Source: JAOAJC01 sp964354195 (GTDB taxonomy: Archaea; Nanobdellota; Nanobdellia; Pacearchaeales; GW2011-AR1). From it: a stretch of 33,141 bases of DNA. The position numbers and the translations under genes are program-made. Below, one piece after another: positions 25,694-32,135 of this stretch (the stretch's first letter is position 1; each line of letters begins with the position of its first letter). The stretch covers positions 1 to 33,141 of the forward strand of contig CAYGYN010000025.1 in assembly GCA_964354195.1 (NCBI GenBank), in the 5' to 3' direction. The notes beneath the pieces are model-generated. The model saw only the letters and a list, made by a program, of their open reading frames with translations, was not told the DNA's origin and ran no database searches.

Positions 25694-26388
25694 ATTTTAC
25701 CAGACAGATAATCTTTTCTAAGCTTTTCCGGGAATTTTTCTATTGCATAGCGAAGCATTGTTCGGGGTATTTTCCTGTAATTTTTCTTTAAGAATTCATT
25801 TTCAGCATTAAAATCTCTTTTTCCTATCTCGCGAAGCATCCATCCAACAGCCTTGTGGATTAAATCATGCTTATCCATGAGAAGAATTTCTGCAATTTTC
25901 AAACTATCTGAGAATTGATTCTTTCTGATGAATACAAATGTTGATATTATTGCAATTCTTTTTTCCCAGAGATGATTGGAATTAGCTAACTTATAGAGAA
26001 TCTTTCTATCTTTATCAAGAAGATAATTTCCCACAATGTTTGGAGCTGACAAGTCCACCAAATCCCAATTGTTTATGTTTTTTGTGTTCTTTAAATAGAA
26101 ATTGAATATCTCCTGCCTTCTTTCGAGATGTTTCTCATAATTATGCACTAACAGGAGCAAGGCAATAAGTCTTTCTTCATGTATTTTACTTTTTAGAAGA
26201 GATTCCACTTCTTCCAATGGCAAGTCTTTGAACTGAATTGCTATCTTTCTTGATTCTGGAACAACTATCCCAAGAAAAATGTCTCCTTCACCATATTCTC
26301 CCTTGCCTGTCTTGAAAAATCTTTGAAGAATTTTGGCTTTTTCTGGATTTGCATGAGAATTTATTTCATCTATCAGAGATTTTACCAT
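25690..26388 (-). CDS. AlkD-like DNA alkylation repair protein
   Basis: Encodes 232 residues in HEAT-like helical repeats, with AlkD-family landmarks: YGEGDIFLGIVVPESRKIA, HEERLIALLLLVHNYEK, NINNWDLVDLSAPNIVG (the Trp/Asp active-site block) and WEKRIAIISTFVFIRKNQ. AlkD glycosylases remove bulky or charged alkylated bases without flipping them out. It is the last gene of the ribosomal protein operon, 6 nt after rpl31e, where many archaea carry the aIF6 gene. Tail-to-tail overlap of 4 nt with the YvcK-like gene. Confidence 0.88.
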   Translation of the reverse strand: MVKSLIDEINSHANPEKAKILQRFFKTGKGEYGEGDIFLGIVVPESRKIAIQFKDLPLEEVESLLKSKIHEERLIALLLLVHNYEKHLERRQEIFNFYLKNTKNINNWDLVDLSAPNIVGNYLLDKDRKILYKLANSNHLWEKRIAIISTFVFIRKNQFSDSLKIAEILLMDKHDLIHKAVGWMLREIGKRDFNAENEFLKKNYRKIPRTMLRYAIEKFPEKLRKDYLSGKI

Positions 26389-26394
26389 ATAGAA

Positions 26395-26949
26395 TTAATG
26401 CCTGTTAAGGGCTTTTCTGTGAATTTCTGTTCCTTTGACTTTTGTGATGTGCTTGTCTGCAAGCTTCTCCTGCTTTGCCTCTTTTATCTGTTCTTCTTCG
26501 CCCGATTTTTCTTTTTCAACCTCGGCTTTCTTTTCTTCTGCTGTTTTTTCTTCTGGCTTCTTTTCTTCTGCTTTTGCTTCCTTTGCTTCTTCTTTTTTCT
26601 CTTCTTTAACTTCCTTCTTTTCTTCGACTTTGTGCATCTTCATGTGTTTCAGCTTCAAGAACCTAACATGTGCAGGGACTTCTGCGAGCTCAACTTTTAC
26701 AATGTCTCCTTCCTTTGTGGCTTTTACTTTTATCCTTGAAGGAGGATTTCTAACACCTCTGAACCAAATTTCGTTGTTCAAATAAATATCCAGCTTTACT
26801 TTCTCTACATCGCGCTCAGGAATTTTCATGTGTTTTGCTATGAATTTTTTTATTGCCTTTGCTGCTCTGCCTGCTCTTCGATACTCGGGCACAATAAGCC
26901 ATGAGCGCCTCAAGGGTATTACATATTCTCTTGTTAGTGTTTCTGCCAT
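26395..26949 (-). CDS. rpl31e: Ribosomal protein eL31 with long charged tail
   Basis: Encodes 184 residues. Residues 1-95 are a normal eL31 (TREYVIPLRRSWLIVPEYRR, RAAKAIKKFIAKHM, VKLDIYLNNEIWFRG). The remaining ~85 residues are a Lys/Glu/Ala-rich low-complexity tail (EEKKEVKEEKKEEAKEAKAE and so on), about doubling the usual length of the protein, and ending HRKALNRH. The large-subunit protein sits near the exit tunnel, so the tail would be exposed. It follows rpl39e by 4 nt in an operon with rps19e and alkD. Confidence 0.93.
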   Translation of the reverse strand: MAETLTREYVIPLRRSWLIVPEYRRAGRAAKAIKKFIAKHMKIPERDVEKVKLDIYLNNEIWFRGVRNPPSRIKVKATKEGDIVKVELAEVPAHVRFLKLKHMKMHKVEEKKEVKEEKKEEAKEAKAEEKKPEEKTAEEKKAEVEKEKSGEEEQIKEAKQEKLADKHITKVKGTEIHRKALNRH

Positions 26950-26953
26950 AGTT

Positions 26954-27154
26954 TTATCCTAGATGTTTCTTAGGTGTTCTCCTTGGTTTAATTTTGAGCT
27001 TGACTTGTCTCCAATGTCTTCTATGCTTAGTTATTTCAGAAGGATGAGCCCTCTTTCCTTTTCCGAATTTCCTGAGAATAACCCAAAAAGGAGCCCATTT
27101 TGTATGTTTGGTTGCTACTCCCAGCTTTATTTTCTTCTGATATTCGCCTTTCAT
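26954..27154 (-). CDS. rpl39e: Ribosomal protein eL39, extended
   Basis: Encodes 66 residues, against about 50 in most archaea. The core is recognisable: KLGVATKHTKWAPFWVILRK and the signature HRRHWRQVKLKI. There is a short insertion before the signature (GKGKRAHPSEITK) and a basic C-terminal addition (KPRRTPKKHLG). eL39 lines the peptide exit tunnel. The ATG overlaps the stop of rps19e (ATGA, 27151-27154). Confidence 0.88.
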   Translation of the reverse strand: MKGEYQKKIKLGVATKHTKWAPFWVILRKFGKGKRAHPSEITKHRRHWRQVKLKIKPRRTPKKHLG

Positions 27155-27558
27155 TTTATGCTCTCCAGCAACTCGCGGCCTTTAATTGTTAATTGCCTTC
27201 CTGATTTCTTGCCTTTAATCTTCTCAGTTAATCCAGCCAAGTCTGACTGCTGCAATAGAACACGAATTATCTTTCCGCCTGCTCTAACAAATTCTGGAGG
27301 TCTCATACCTCTATCTTTTCTCCCGCCATATCTGCTTCTTAGCCTTTGAACTCCAACAACTCCATGAAGATATAACTGCCTAAGAATTGAAGCTGCTCTC
27401 TTTTGCCAGAAATCTTCTTCAACGTTTGGGCGGGCTTTTTGGGCGCCTGTTTTGACGAAATCAACCCATTCTGGCTTCTTGAACTCTGGAATCTTCTTTA
27501 CAGCTTCAGCTAGAAGTTTGTTATATTTTCCAGGTTCAATTGCTCTTATGTCTGTCAT
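27151..27558 (-). CDS. rps19e: Ribosomal protein eS19
   Basis: Encodes 135 residues with the full eS19 signature: KPEWVDFVKTGAQKARPNVE, DFWQKRAASILRQLYLHGVV, GVQRLRSRYGGRKDRGMRPP and a winged-helix C-terminal end (GRQLTIKGRELLESI). Small-subunit protein. First gene of the operon; the leader before it is about 125 nt, unlike the leaderless pattern elsewhere in this window. Confidence 0.96.
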   Translation of the reverse strand: MTDIRAIEPGKYNKLLAEAVKKIPEFKKPEWVDFVKTGAQKARPNVEEDFWQKRAASILRQLYLHGVVGVQRLRSRYGGRKDRGMRPPEFVRAGGKIIRVLLQQSDLAGLTEKIKGKKSGRQLTIKGRELLESIK

Positions 27559-27686
27559 GTTTGAGTATTGTTATATTCGATTCACTCTTGTTGCGGGCAT
27601 CCTCGCTTTGCTGCGGTGCTCCTCACTGCGGTGAACGAATAGGCCATGCTTTGCAGCATTAGATCGGTTCAAGACCGTTTAGCCTA
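27559..27686 (-). ncRNA. Structured 5' leader of rps19e operon, or separate small RNA
   Basis: A TATA box (TTTAAAAG, minus strand 27714-27707) predicts transcription starting near 27685. From there the minus strand can fold into stem TAGGC (27686-27682)/GCCTA (27644-27640) enclosing two hairpins, CGGT/ACCG (27677-27674 with 27668-27665) and ATGCT/AGCAT (27659-27655 with 27650-27646). Further down are TTCACCGCAGTGAGG and CCGCAGCAAAGCGAGG. The predicted start falls at the base of the closing stem. It may be an autoregulatory ribosomal-protein leader or an independent RNA. No known RNA family is recognised. Confidence 0.4.
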
Positions 27687-27706
27687 AAACTTCGTAAGAA
27701 CGAGGG

Positions 27707-27714
27707 CTTTTAAA
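27707..27714 (-). promoter_or_regulatory. TATA box of the rps19e operon
   Basis: TTTAAAAG on the minus strand, about 156 nt before the rps19e ATG at 27558, so this operon is one of the few with a long leader. It lies just after the yhbY stop codon (27717-27719). Confidence 0.5.
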
Positions 27715-27716
27715 CT

Positions 27717-27980
27717 TTACTTTTTGGACTTCTGCTTGGAAGCAGATTGCTTTATGAGAATTATTGTGAAGCCTATTATCTTGTAATCACAATTTTCCTT
27801 TGCTTCTGCTAGTCTTGATGTGAGATCTTTTGCCATTTGCTCGATGTTCCCGCGATTTCTGCCTGAGGCTTTTAGTGCAGAAATTCTTATTTGCTTGTGA
27901 TGCTTTAATGCCAGGGAGAGAGAGTCTACAACTCCCGATGTTACTCCATTCTTGCCTATCTGGAATCTTGTTATAATCAT
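27717..27980 (-). CDS. YhbY-type (CRM domain) RNA-binding protein
   Basis: Encodes 87 residues from ATG 27980 (MIITRFQIGKNGVTSGVVDS). A longer frame upstream is the shadow of the overlapping gene. The CRM/YhbY signature is QIGKNGVT followed by helix and strand pattern (KHHKQIRISALKASGR, IEQMAKDLTSRL, YKIIGFTIILIK). YhbY-like proteins bind rRNA precursors of the large subunit and act in ribosome assembly. Overlap with the NFACT-R gene as ATGA (27977-27980) indicates coupled translation. In other archaea a YhbY gene is also often near rps19e. Confidence 0.82.
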   Translation of the reverse strand: MIITRFQIGKNGVTSGVVDSLSLALKHHKQIRISALKASGRNRGNIEQMAKDLTSRLAEAKENCDYKIIGFTIILIKQSASKQKSKK

Positions 27981-28357
27981 TTTTTTGATCCAAGAAAGTT
28001 TTCTATGTCTTTCTTTTTTACAATTATTTCGTTTGCTTTCTTCACTCCAAATGTGCCTGTTTTCATCTCTGCATCCTTGAAAATATCTTTTCCTCGGAAG
28101 ACATGAACTACAATATCTGAATGATGCAATTTCCAGGTTTTTGAGAATGTGGCGCAATAGACAGCTGCTTCCTTGACATCTTCCTTTGTTGCCTTGCCCT
28201 TGATATTGCAGAAAGGGCTGCCTGCTGCAAGGGTATGCAAAACTGCTTCTGAATCACCTGATTGGGCAACAACGAGCTCATTCTGCTCTGCATTCTTGCC
28301 GCAGATTATATCTTTTCCAGATGATGTGCAGAGTTTCCTGAAATTAACTTCTTTCAT
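27977..28357 (-). CDS. Stand-alone NFACT-R domain RNA-binding protein
   Basis: Encodes 126 residues corresponding to the NFACT-R (DUF814) domain only: FRKLCTSSGKDIICGKNAEQ, NELVVAQ, HTLAAGSPFCNIKG, VKEAAVYCATFSKTW, IVVHVFRGKDIFKD and GTFGVKKANEIIV. In full-length NFACT proteins (Rqc2/NEMF/RqcH) this domain is the RNA-binding part used in ribosome-associated quality control. Here the N-terminal HhH and coiled-coil parts are absent. TTTAAATA lies 29 nt before the ATG. It shares an operon with the YhbY-type gene, so a link to ribosome assembly or rescue is likely. Confidence 0.85.
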   Translation of the reverse strand: MKEVNFRKLCTSSGKDIICGKNAEQNELVVAQSGDSEAVLHTLAAGSPFCNIKGKATKEDVKEAAVYCATFSKTWKLHHSDIVVHVFRGKDIFKDAEMKTGTFGVKKANEIIVKKKDIENFLGSKK

Positions 28358-28378
28358 AATTTAAGGAAGTAAATAGTC

Positions 28379-28386
28379 TATTTAAA
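28379..28386 (-). promoter_or_regulatory. TATA box of the NFACT-R/YhbY operon
   Basis: TTTAAATA on the minus strand begins 29 nt before ATG 28357. Confidence 0.6.
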
Positions 28387-28396
28387 GATTCTTTGG

Positions 28397-28975
28397 TTAT
28401 TTGAGATGTTCGATTACTTCAAGAGCTTCAAGCCAGTTTTTTACTCGAGTTATATTATCGTGCTTAGTTTCTTTATTCCAAGGATTGTCAAAAAGTATCA
28501 CTTTAGTTCCAGAGTTTGCACAATCAAGCGCAGTATCTGGAGAATCTTCGAGCATTATTGAAATTCCTTTTTCCCTGCAAATCTCTGCTTTTGTTGTTCC
28601 CTGACTCGTATGAAAATCTCCTGAATGTATAACTTCCATCTTCAAGTCTCCAAGATGATGCTTTATCCATGATTCAACTTTTGGCTTGAATCTGACTGGG
28701 CGAGAGGTTATTATGAATATTTCGTTGTCTTTCAGGAGATGATTAAGGGAGTTTAGCGCATGCTCCATGGGCTGGATATCCTCAAGCTTGTGAGTTTCGT
28801 GAAATTCATCAACTATCTTTATTGCTTCCTCCCTTGAGACGCCCCAGACAGGCCACCATTTCCATTCCTTGAATTCGTCTCTTTTGTGAAGCTTGCCGAA
28901 TTTATTATGATAAAACTTTAACAATGATTCAAAAAAGTCTGCAATTACATCATCCAAATCTATTCCAATTTTCAT
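28397..28975 (-). CDS. HAD-superfamily 5'-nucleotidase-like phosphatase
   Basis: Encodes 192 residues. HAD motifs: I, GIDLDDVIADF (Asp6 nucleophile, Asp8 acid); II, FIITSRP; and IV, ISIMLEDSPD. The cap insert after motif I (HKRDEFKEWKWWPVWGVS) and the length match the 5'(3')-deoxyribonucleotidase (NT5C-like) branch, which dephosphorylates nucleoside monophosphates. Substrate not certain. TTAAAAAC about 30 nt upstream of the ATG gives it a separate promoter. The gene lies right next to RuBisCO on the same strand, which is of interest because archaeal form III RuBisCO works in nucleotide degradation. Confidence 0.82.
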   Translation of the reverse strand: MKIGIDLDDVIADFFESLLKFYHNKFGKLHKRDEFKEWKWWPVWGVSREEAIKIVDEFHETHKLEDIQPMEHALNSLNHLLKDNEIFIITSRPVRFKPKVESWIKHHLGDLKMEVIHSGDFHTSQGTTKAEICREKGISIMLEDSPDTALDCANSGTKVILFDNPWNKETKHDNITRVKNWLEALEVIEHLK

Positions 28976-29011
28976 GTTAAGAACTTAGATTAAAGAGGTT
29001 TTTAATTCTTT

Positions 29012-30256
29012 TTAATCAACTTCATGGGAGAACTTATTAACAACTTCTTTCAACTCCCTGTGGGATTTGGCATATTCTTTTATTGGAATTCCACTCATAA
29101 CTGCATCGAGAGCCTGGCGAGCGCCCATTGCACCATACCTTGTGCCTCTTGGATTCCAATGTATGCCGCCGCCGAATTGCATAATTACATCTTTTCCAAA
29201 TATCTTGTACAATGCTGGAATCATCAGTGGCTGCAAGCCTCCAGATGAAACAGGCATCATCTTCTTGATGCCGTAGAAATCTTCAACAAGAGCTTTCTTG
29301 TTCTCAAGAACTTCCTCATGAGTTTCGAACATCTTGCCCACTGCTGTTCCTATATGCAACTGGTCGAGTCCGATGAGCCTTGACAATCTTGCAATGACTT
29401 TCATATTTATGCCATGCTCAATATTTTTGTCAAAAGCAGCGTGTCCGGCGCGATGAGCATGCAGAATCAAGTTGAGATTTTCATTGCGCAGACTTTGAAG
29501 AGCGCTCCAGCCAGCAGTTATTATATCAACCATTACATATTCATTGCCGTATTTTTGAGCCAGTTTCGCACGCCTCAACATCTCAGATGTCTCAGCTGTG
29601 ACATTAATCATATACATCTTTTTTTCGCCAGTTAGTTTTTCTGCTTTTTCTTTCAGCATTAGTGTTTCTTTTAATCTTGCTTCGAATCTGTTGAACTTCT
29701 GGCTTGAGAGATTCTCATCATCCTTGACAACATCGCACCCGCCCATCCATGCCTCAAAGGCGACTTTCGCATGATCTTTTGTGTTCAAACCGAGCTTTGG
29801 TTTTACAATTGTTCCAATCAAAGGCCTATTTTTGACCGCGGTGACTCGCCTCACGCCTTCAATGCCATACTTTGGGCCCTTGAAGCTTCTTGCAATATTT
29901 TTCGGGAAGATTATGTCATTAAGCCTCAAGCCAGATACATCTTTCATGCCAAAAATGTTTCCTGCAATGCTTGACATTATATCAGGAACATTTCCAAGCT
30001 CAAACAAATCATTGGGATAGGCAATCTTAATGTGCGCGGCGTTAGCGCTGACTGGTTTTACTGAGAAGACTTTAGCTGCGAGCTTTGTCATATAAGATTT
30101 CATTGTAGGAGTCTCTGTCCAGGTGCCGATGCTGCTCTCAGCCGCGACTCCACCGGCAACTTTTTTGAGTTCGCCTTTGGATTTCAGAAAAAACTCGCAA
30201 ATCAAATCAGATTTATTTGGCTTGTAATCCAAGTCAACGTAATCAGAATATTTCAT
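29012..30256 (-). CDS. rbcL: RuBisCO large subunit, archaeal form III type
   Basis: Encodes 414 residues from ATG 30256 (MKYSDYVDLDYKPNKSDLIC); a longer frame overlaps the pilin-like gene and has no family support. Active-site residues are all present: Glu40, Thr45-Trp46, Asn100, Lys152 and Lys154 (GTIVKPKLGL), the carbamylated Lys178 with Asp180 and Glu181 (VVKDDE), His278-Arg279 (HAHRAGH), His311, Lys318 (loop 6, GTAVGKM) and Ser348 (PVSSGGLQP). The WNPRG turn fits the archaeal form. In archaea this enzyme carboxylates ribulose-1,5-bisphosphate made from AMP. The partner genes (AMP phosphorylase, R15P isomerase) are not in this window. No promoter of its own is visible. Confidence 0.95.
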   Translation of the reverse strand: MKYSDYVDLDYKPNKSDLICEFFLKSKGELKKVAGGVAAESSIGTWTETPTMKSYMTKLAAKVFSVKPVSANAAHIKIAYPNDLFELGNVPDIMSSIAGNIFGMKDVSGLRLNDIIFPKNIARSFKGPKYGIEGVRRVTAVKNRPLIGTIVKPKLGLNTKDHAKVAFEAWMGGCDVVKDDENLSSQKFNRFEARLKETLMLKEKAEKLTGEKKMYMINVTAETSEMLRRAKLAQKYGNEYVMVDIITAGWSALQSLRNENLNLILHAHRAGHAAFDKNIEHGINMKVIARLSRLIGLDQLHIGTAVGKMFETHEEVLENKKALVEDFYGIKKMMPVSSGGLQPLMIPALYKIFGKDVIMQFGGGIHWNPRGTRYGAMGARQALDAVMSGIPIKEYAKSHRELKEVVNKFSHEVD

Positions 30257-30260
30257 TTTC

Positions 30261-30824
30261 TTAGCAGATAGCCCCTTTAATGAAGCCTGTTGTGACAATA
30301 TCAATGAATGAAGTTATTGTTTGCTCAGTTCCTGTATCTGTATTCTTTACATTAATTGTTAATTTTACTGTCGATGTTGGCGCATCCCTTGGAATATCAA
30401 GCAAGAGAACTGTCTGCTCCTGCTCCTGTCCTGCTGGAACAGCTCCTTTCCATCCCTTGCTTATTGCCCATTTATTTATTATATCTGTCTTCGCGCCCTT
30501 TAGGCTCTCAATGTTAGCAATAGTTATATCATAATTAGTCTGTTCTTCTGTCTTTATTATGCAATCAATGCTTCTTCTGCCGCCTGTTCCATATTTTACT
30601 TCCTGCCCGCCTTGCCCGACACACTTTACCCCAAACTTGTCTGCACCAAACAAGTTCTTGACTTCGTTTGTAACACCCACGCTTAATTGGTCTGTAATCT
30701 GCAAGCCAGAGCACATTATGCTCCTTACAAGGACTATTCCAAGCACTAACATTGAGACTCCAAGAACAAGAATAACAATTGTCCCCATTGAAAGTTCCAT
30801 GCCTGCTTTTTTATTAGTTGTCAT
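30261..30824 (-). CDS. Pilin-like secreted protein
   Basis: Encodes 187 residues. N-terminal NKKAGMELSMGTIVILVLGV is a basic stretch, Gly, then one hydrophobic helix, the class III leader layout found in DPANN pilin-like proteins, followed by a beta-rich extracellular domain with cysteines at positions near 38, 68, 87 and at the end (GAIC). Unrelated in sequence to the cassette pilin-like proteins. It starts 1 nt after the upstream gene and ends 4 nt before RuBisCO, so all three genes are read together. Function unknown. Confidence 0.72.
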   Translation of the reverse strand: MTTNKKAGMELSMGTIVILVLGVSMLVLGIVLVRSIMCSGLQITDQLSVGVTNEVKNLFGADKFGVKCVGQGGQEVKYGTGGRRSIDCIIKTEEQTNYDITIANIESLKGAKTDIINKWAISKGWKGAVPAGQEQEQTVLLLDIPRDAPTSTVKLTINVKNTDTGTEQTITSFIDIVTTGFIKGAIC

Positions 30825-30825
30825 T

Positions 30826-31164
30826 TTAAGCTGCTGAAGCGCCTCCCATTAGTTTGACTATATTTTCGCATCCAGGTGTTGAAGGATTTGCTACGCAGAG
30901 ATTAACCATATTCCTGAAATTGACAGACATCATGTAAAGCTGCCAGAATATGAGCGCTGCGATTAGTATGCCCAGAGCAGAAAGAACAATTCCCCAAATT
31001 GCCCAGCTATTCTTTGCTTTCTTTACTTGAAGGCTTCCGAAAACAATTCCTAATATCCCCGTTATTAATGGGGGCAAAATAAGGAAGCTGAAAGCTGTGC
31101 TTACTATTCCAAGAACTACAGAAGCCACTCCAAAATCATTATCAACTTTCTCCTCTTTTGGCAT
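30826..31164 (-). CDS. Small two-helix membrane protein (DUF4190-like)
   Basis: Encodes 112 residues from ATG 31164 (MPKEEKVDNDFGVASVVLGI). A TTG start 15 nt upstream would lengthen it, but TTTATAAAA begins exactly 29 nt before ATG 31164. Two membrane helices with a short turn: SVVLGIVSTAFSFLILPPLI and WAIWGIVLSALGILIAALIF, separated by GILGIVFGSLQVKKAK; this is the DUF4190-type pattern. A C-terminal tail with two cysteines (NLCVANPSTPGCE) would be extracellular if both helices cross. First gene of the operon ending in RuBisCO. Confidence 0.72.
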   Translation of the reverse strand: MPKEEKVDNDFGVASVVLGIVSTAFSFLILPPLITGILGIVFGSLQVKKAKNSWAIWGIVLSALGILIAALIFWQLYMMSVNFRNMVNLCVANPSTPGCENIVKLMGGASAA

Positions 31165-31184
31165 AATTATATTTGGCAATTATC

Positions 31185-31193
31185 TTTTATAAA
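31185..31193 (-). promoter_or_regulatory. TATA box of the DUF4190-like/pilin-like/RuBisCO operon
   Basis: TTTATAAAA on the minus strand, first T 29 nt before ATG 31164. The MscL gene is read in the other direction from the adjacent TTTATATAT (31201-31209). Confidence 0.65.
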
Positions 31194-31233
31194 CGTTATG
31201 TTTATATATCTGCAAGAAGTTTAAAGATTGAAA

Positions 31234-31539
31234 ATGGGGTGGCTTTCAGAGTTTCGGGATTTCTTGAAAGAATATAAAGTCATGGGCTTGGCTATTGCAT
31301 TTATCATGGCTTTGGCTGCAAATACACTTGTCAAGTCACTTGTTGATAACATAATCATGCCTCTTGTTAGCCCACTGATTCCAGGAGGAGCATGGCAGAC
31401 AGCCACCTGGACAATAGGTCCTTTTGCAATTGGATGGGGGCCTTTCTTGGCTGCATTAATTAACTTTGTTATTCTGGCATTTACAGTGTTTCTAATTGTC
31501 AAATTTGCTCTTAAGGAAGACAAACCTAAGAAAAAATAG
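31234..31539 (+). CDS. mscL: Large-conductance mechanosensitive channel MscL
   Basis: Encodes 101 residues from ATG 31234 (MGWLSEFRDFLKEYKVMGLA). MscL layout: amphipathic N-helix, TM1 (about 15-38, AIAFIMALAANTLVKSLVDN, IIMPLVSPLIPG), periplasmic-type loop (GAWQTATWTIGPFAIGWGP) and TM2 (about 68-92, LINFVILAFTVFLIVKFAL), then a short basic end. It is shorter than E. coli MscL because the loop and C-terminal helix are reduced. The channel opens on membrane tension and releases solutes under osmotic downshock. A TATA-like TTTATATAT lies about 33 nt upstream. Convergent with the 31587 gene. Confidence 0.9.
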   Translation: MGWLSEFRDFLKEYKVMGLAIAFIMALAANTLVKSLVDNIIMPLVSPLIPGGAWQTATWTIGPFAIGWGPFLAALINFVILAFTVFLIVKFALKEDKPKKK

Positions 31540-31586
31540 TTAGGATTAACTAAATCAAGAAGACATTTTTTAACTTAAAGATTAGA

Positions 31587-31718
31587 TTAAGCTTTCTTTG
31601 GCTTCTTTGCTTTTTTTGCTTTCTTTGCAGGCTCTGCTTTGCATGTGCACGGCGCACAATTGCAGGCAGGGCATTTGCAGCCAGGGCATTCCTGGCAGTT
31701 GCATTCTTCGCATCCCAT
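31587..31718 (-). CDS. Metallothionein-like small cysteine-rich protein
   Basis: Encodes 43 residues: MGCEECNCQECPGCKCPACN, then CAPCTCKAEP, then a Lys/Ala tail (KKAKKAKKPKKA). Ten cysteines lie in residues 3-26, mostly as CxC and CxxC, as in metallothioneins. The tail is strongly basic. TTTAAAAG begins 30 nt before the ATG on the minus strand, which supports a real leaderless gene. No signal peptide, so the protein is probably cytosolic and binds soft metals such as zinc or copper; the sequence cannot say which. No similarity to a named metallothionein family is claimed. Confidence 0.72.
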   Translation of the reverse strand: MGCEECNCQECPGCKCPACNCAPCTCKAEPAKKAKKAKKPKKA

Positions 31719-31741
31719 GCGCTATCTCATCAGAATCGGGC

Positions 31742-31749
31742 TTTTAAAG
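31742..31749 (-). promoter_or_regulatory. TATA box of the cysteine-rich small gene
   Basis: CTTTAAAA on the minus strand; the first T of TTTAAAAG is 30 nt before ATG 31718. Confidence 0.5.
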
Positions 31750-31821
31750 TTATAGTATCACTACCGAGAGTAAAGTTAGACTTAAAAAGGAATTTATAAA
31801 TGTGTTTTAAATCTTGCTAAA

Positions 31822-32013
31822 TCACTTCTTGCAGCACATAAACAGCTTCTTCAATCCTACTAGGACAAGAAGGAGGCCTATGAAGTAATCCCACCTCAGA
31901 AACATATAGGCTGCGTTGAGCAGGACAAGTGCCCCAAGTACGAGCATCTTGACTCCATGCATCTTCATGTGCTTTGCCATGTCTTTTTCAGACATATTTT
32001 TATTCATCATCAT
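31822..32013 (-). CDS. Small two-helix membrane protein, Met/His-rich start
   Basis: Encodes 63 residues: a Met/His/Lys-rich N-terminus (MMMNKNMSEKDMAKHMKMHG) followed by two hydrophobic segments (about 22-39, VKMLVLGALVLLNAAYMF; and about 43-57, YFIGLLLVLVGLKKL) and a CCKK end. GGAGGT (32024-32029) lies 10 nt before the ATG. TTTATAAA also begins about 32 nt before the ATG, which would put the transcription start downstream of the GGAGGT; so either the promoter is farther upstream or that site is coincidental. Function unknown. The Met, His and Cys residues would suit metal binding, but that is a guess. Confidence 0.65.
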   Translation of the reverse strand: MMMNKNMSEKDMAKHMKMHGVKMLVLGALVLLNAAYMFLRWDYFIGLLLVLVGLKKLFMCCKK

Positions 32014-32023
32014 TCTATCTTTT

Positions 32024-32029
32024 ACCTCC
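32024..32029 (-). promoter_or_regulatory. Ribosome binding site before the small membrane protein
   Basis: GGAGGT on the minus strand at good spacing from ATG 32013 (10 nt) or the following in-frame ATGs. Confidence 0.5.
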
Positions 32030-32103
32030 TTTCACAATTTATAAAATTACATCTGATTTGCTCTTGTCTTGAGCAATATTACTCTCTCTGACTTTCTCTT
32101 GTC

Positions 32104-32135
32104 TTAGGGTTCCTCGCTAAAGCTGCGGACCCTAA
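32104..32135. repeat. Intergenic hairpin next to tRNA-Phe
   Basis: TTAGGGT (32104-32110) and ACCCTAA (32129-32135) form a 7-bp perfect stem enclosing CCTCGCTAAAGCTGCGG. It lies 19 nt past the 3' end of the tRNA. The loop text resembles 27601-27616 (CCTCGCTTTGCTGCGG). It may be a processing or termination structure or part of a dispersed repeat. Confidence 0.45.

Noticed and set aside
27640..27686. A small tRNA or tRNA relic on either strand (GGTTCAAGACC resembles a T-loop).
   Set aside because: The fold has only two arms within a 47-nt closed stem, the T-loop pyrimidine position is A, and there is no anticodon arm with U33. It fits an RNA leader better.
30257..30304. A 16-codon N-terminal extension of RuBisCO.
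   Set aside because: It overlaps the end of the pilin-like gene, and family proteins begin at the MKYSDYVDLDY region.
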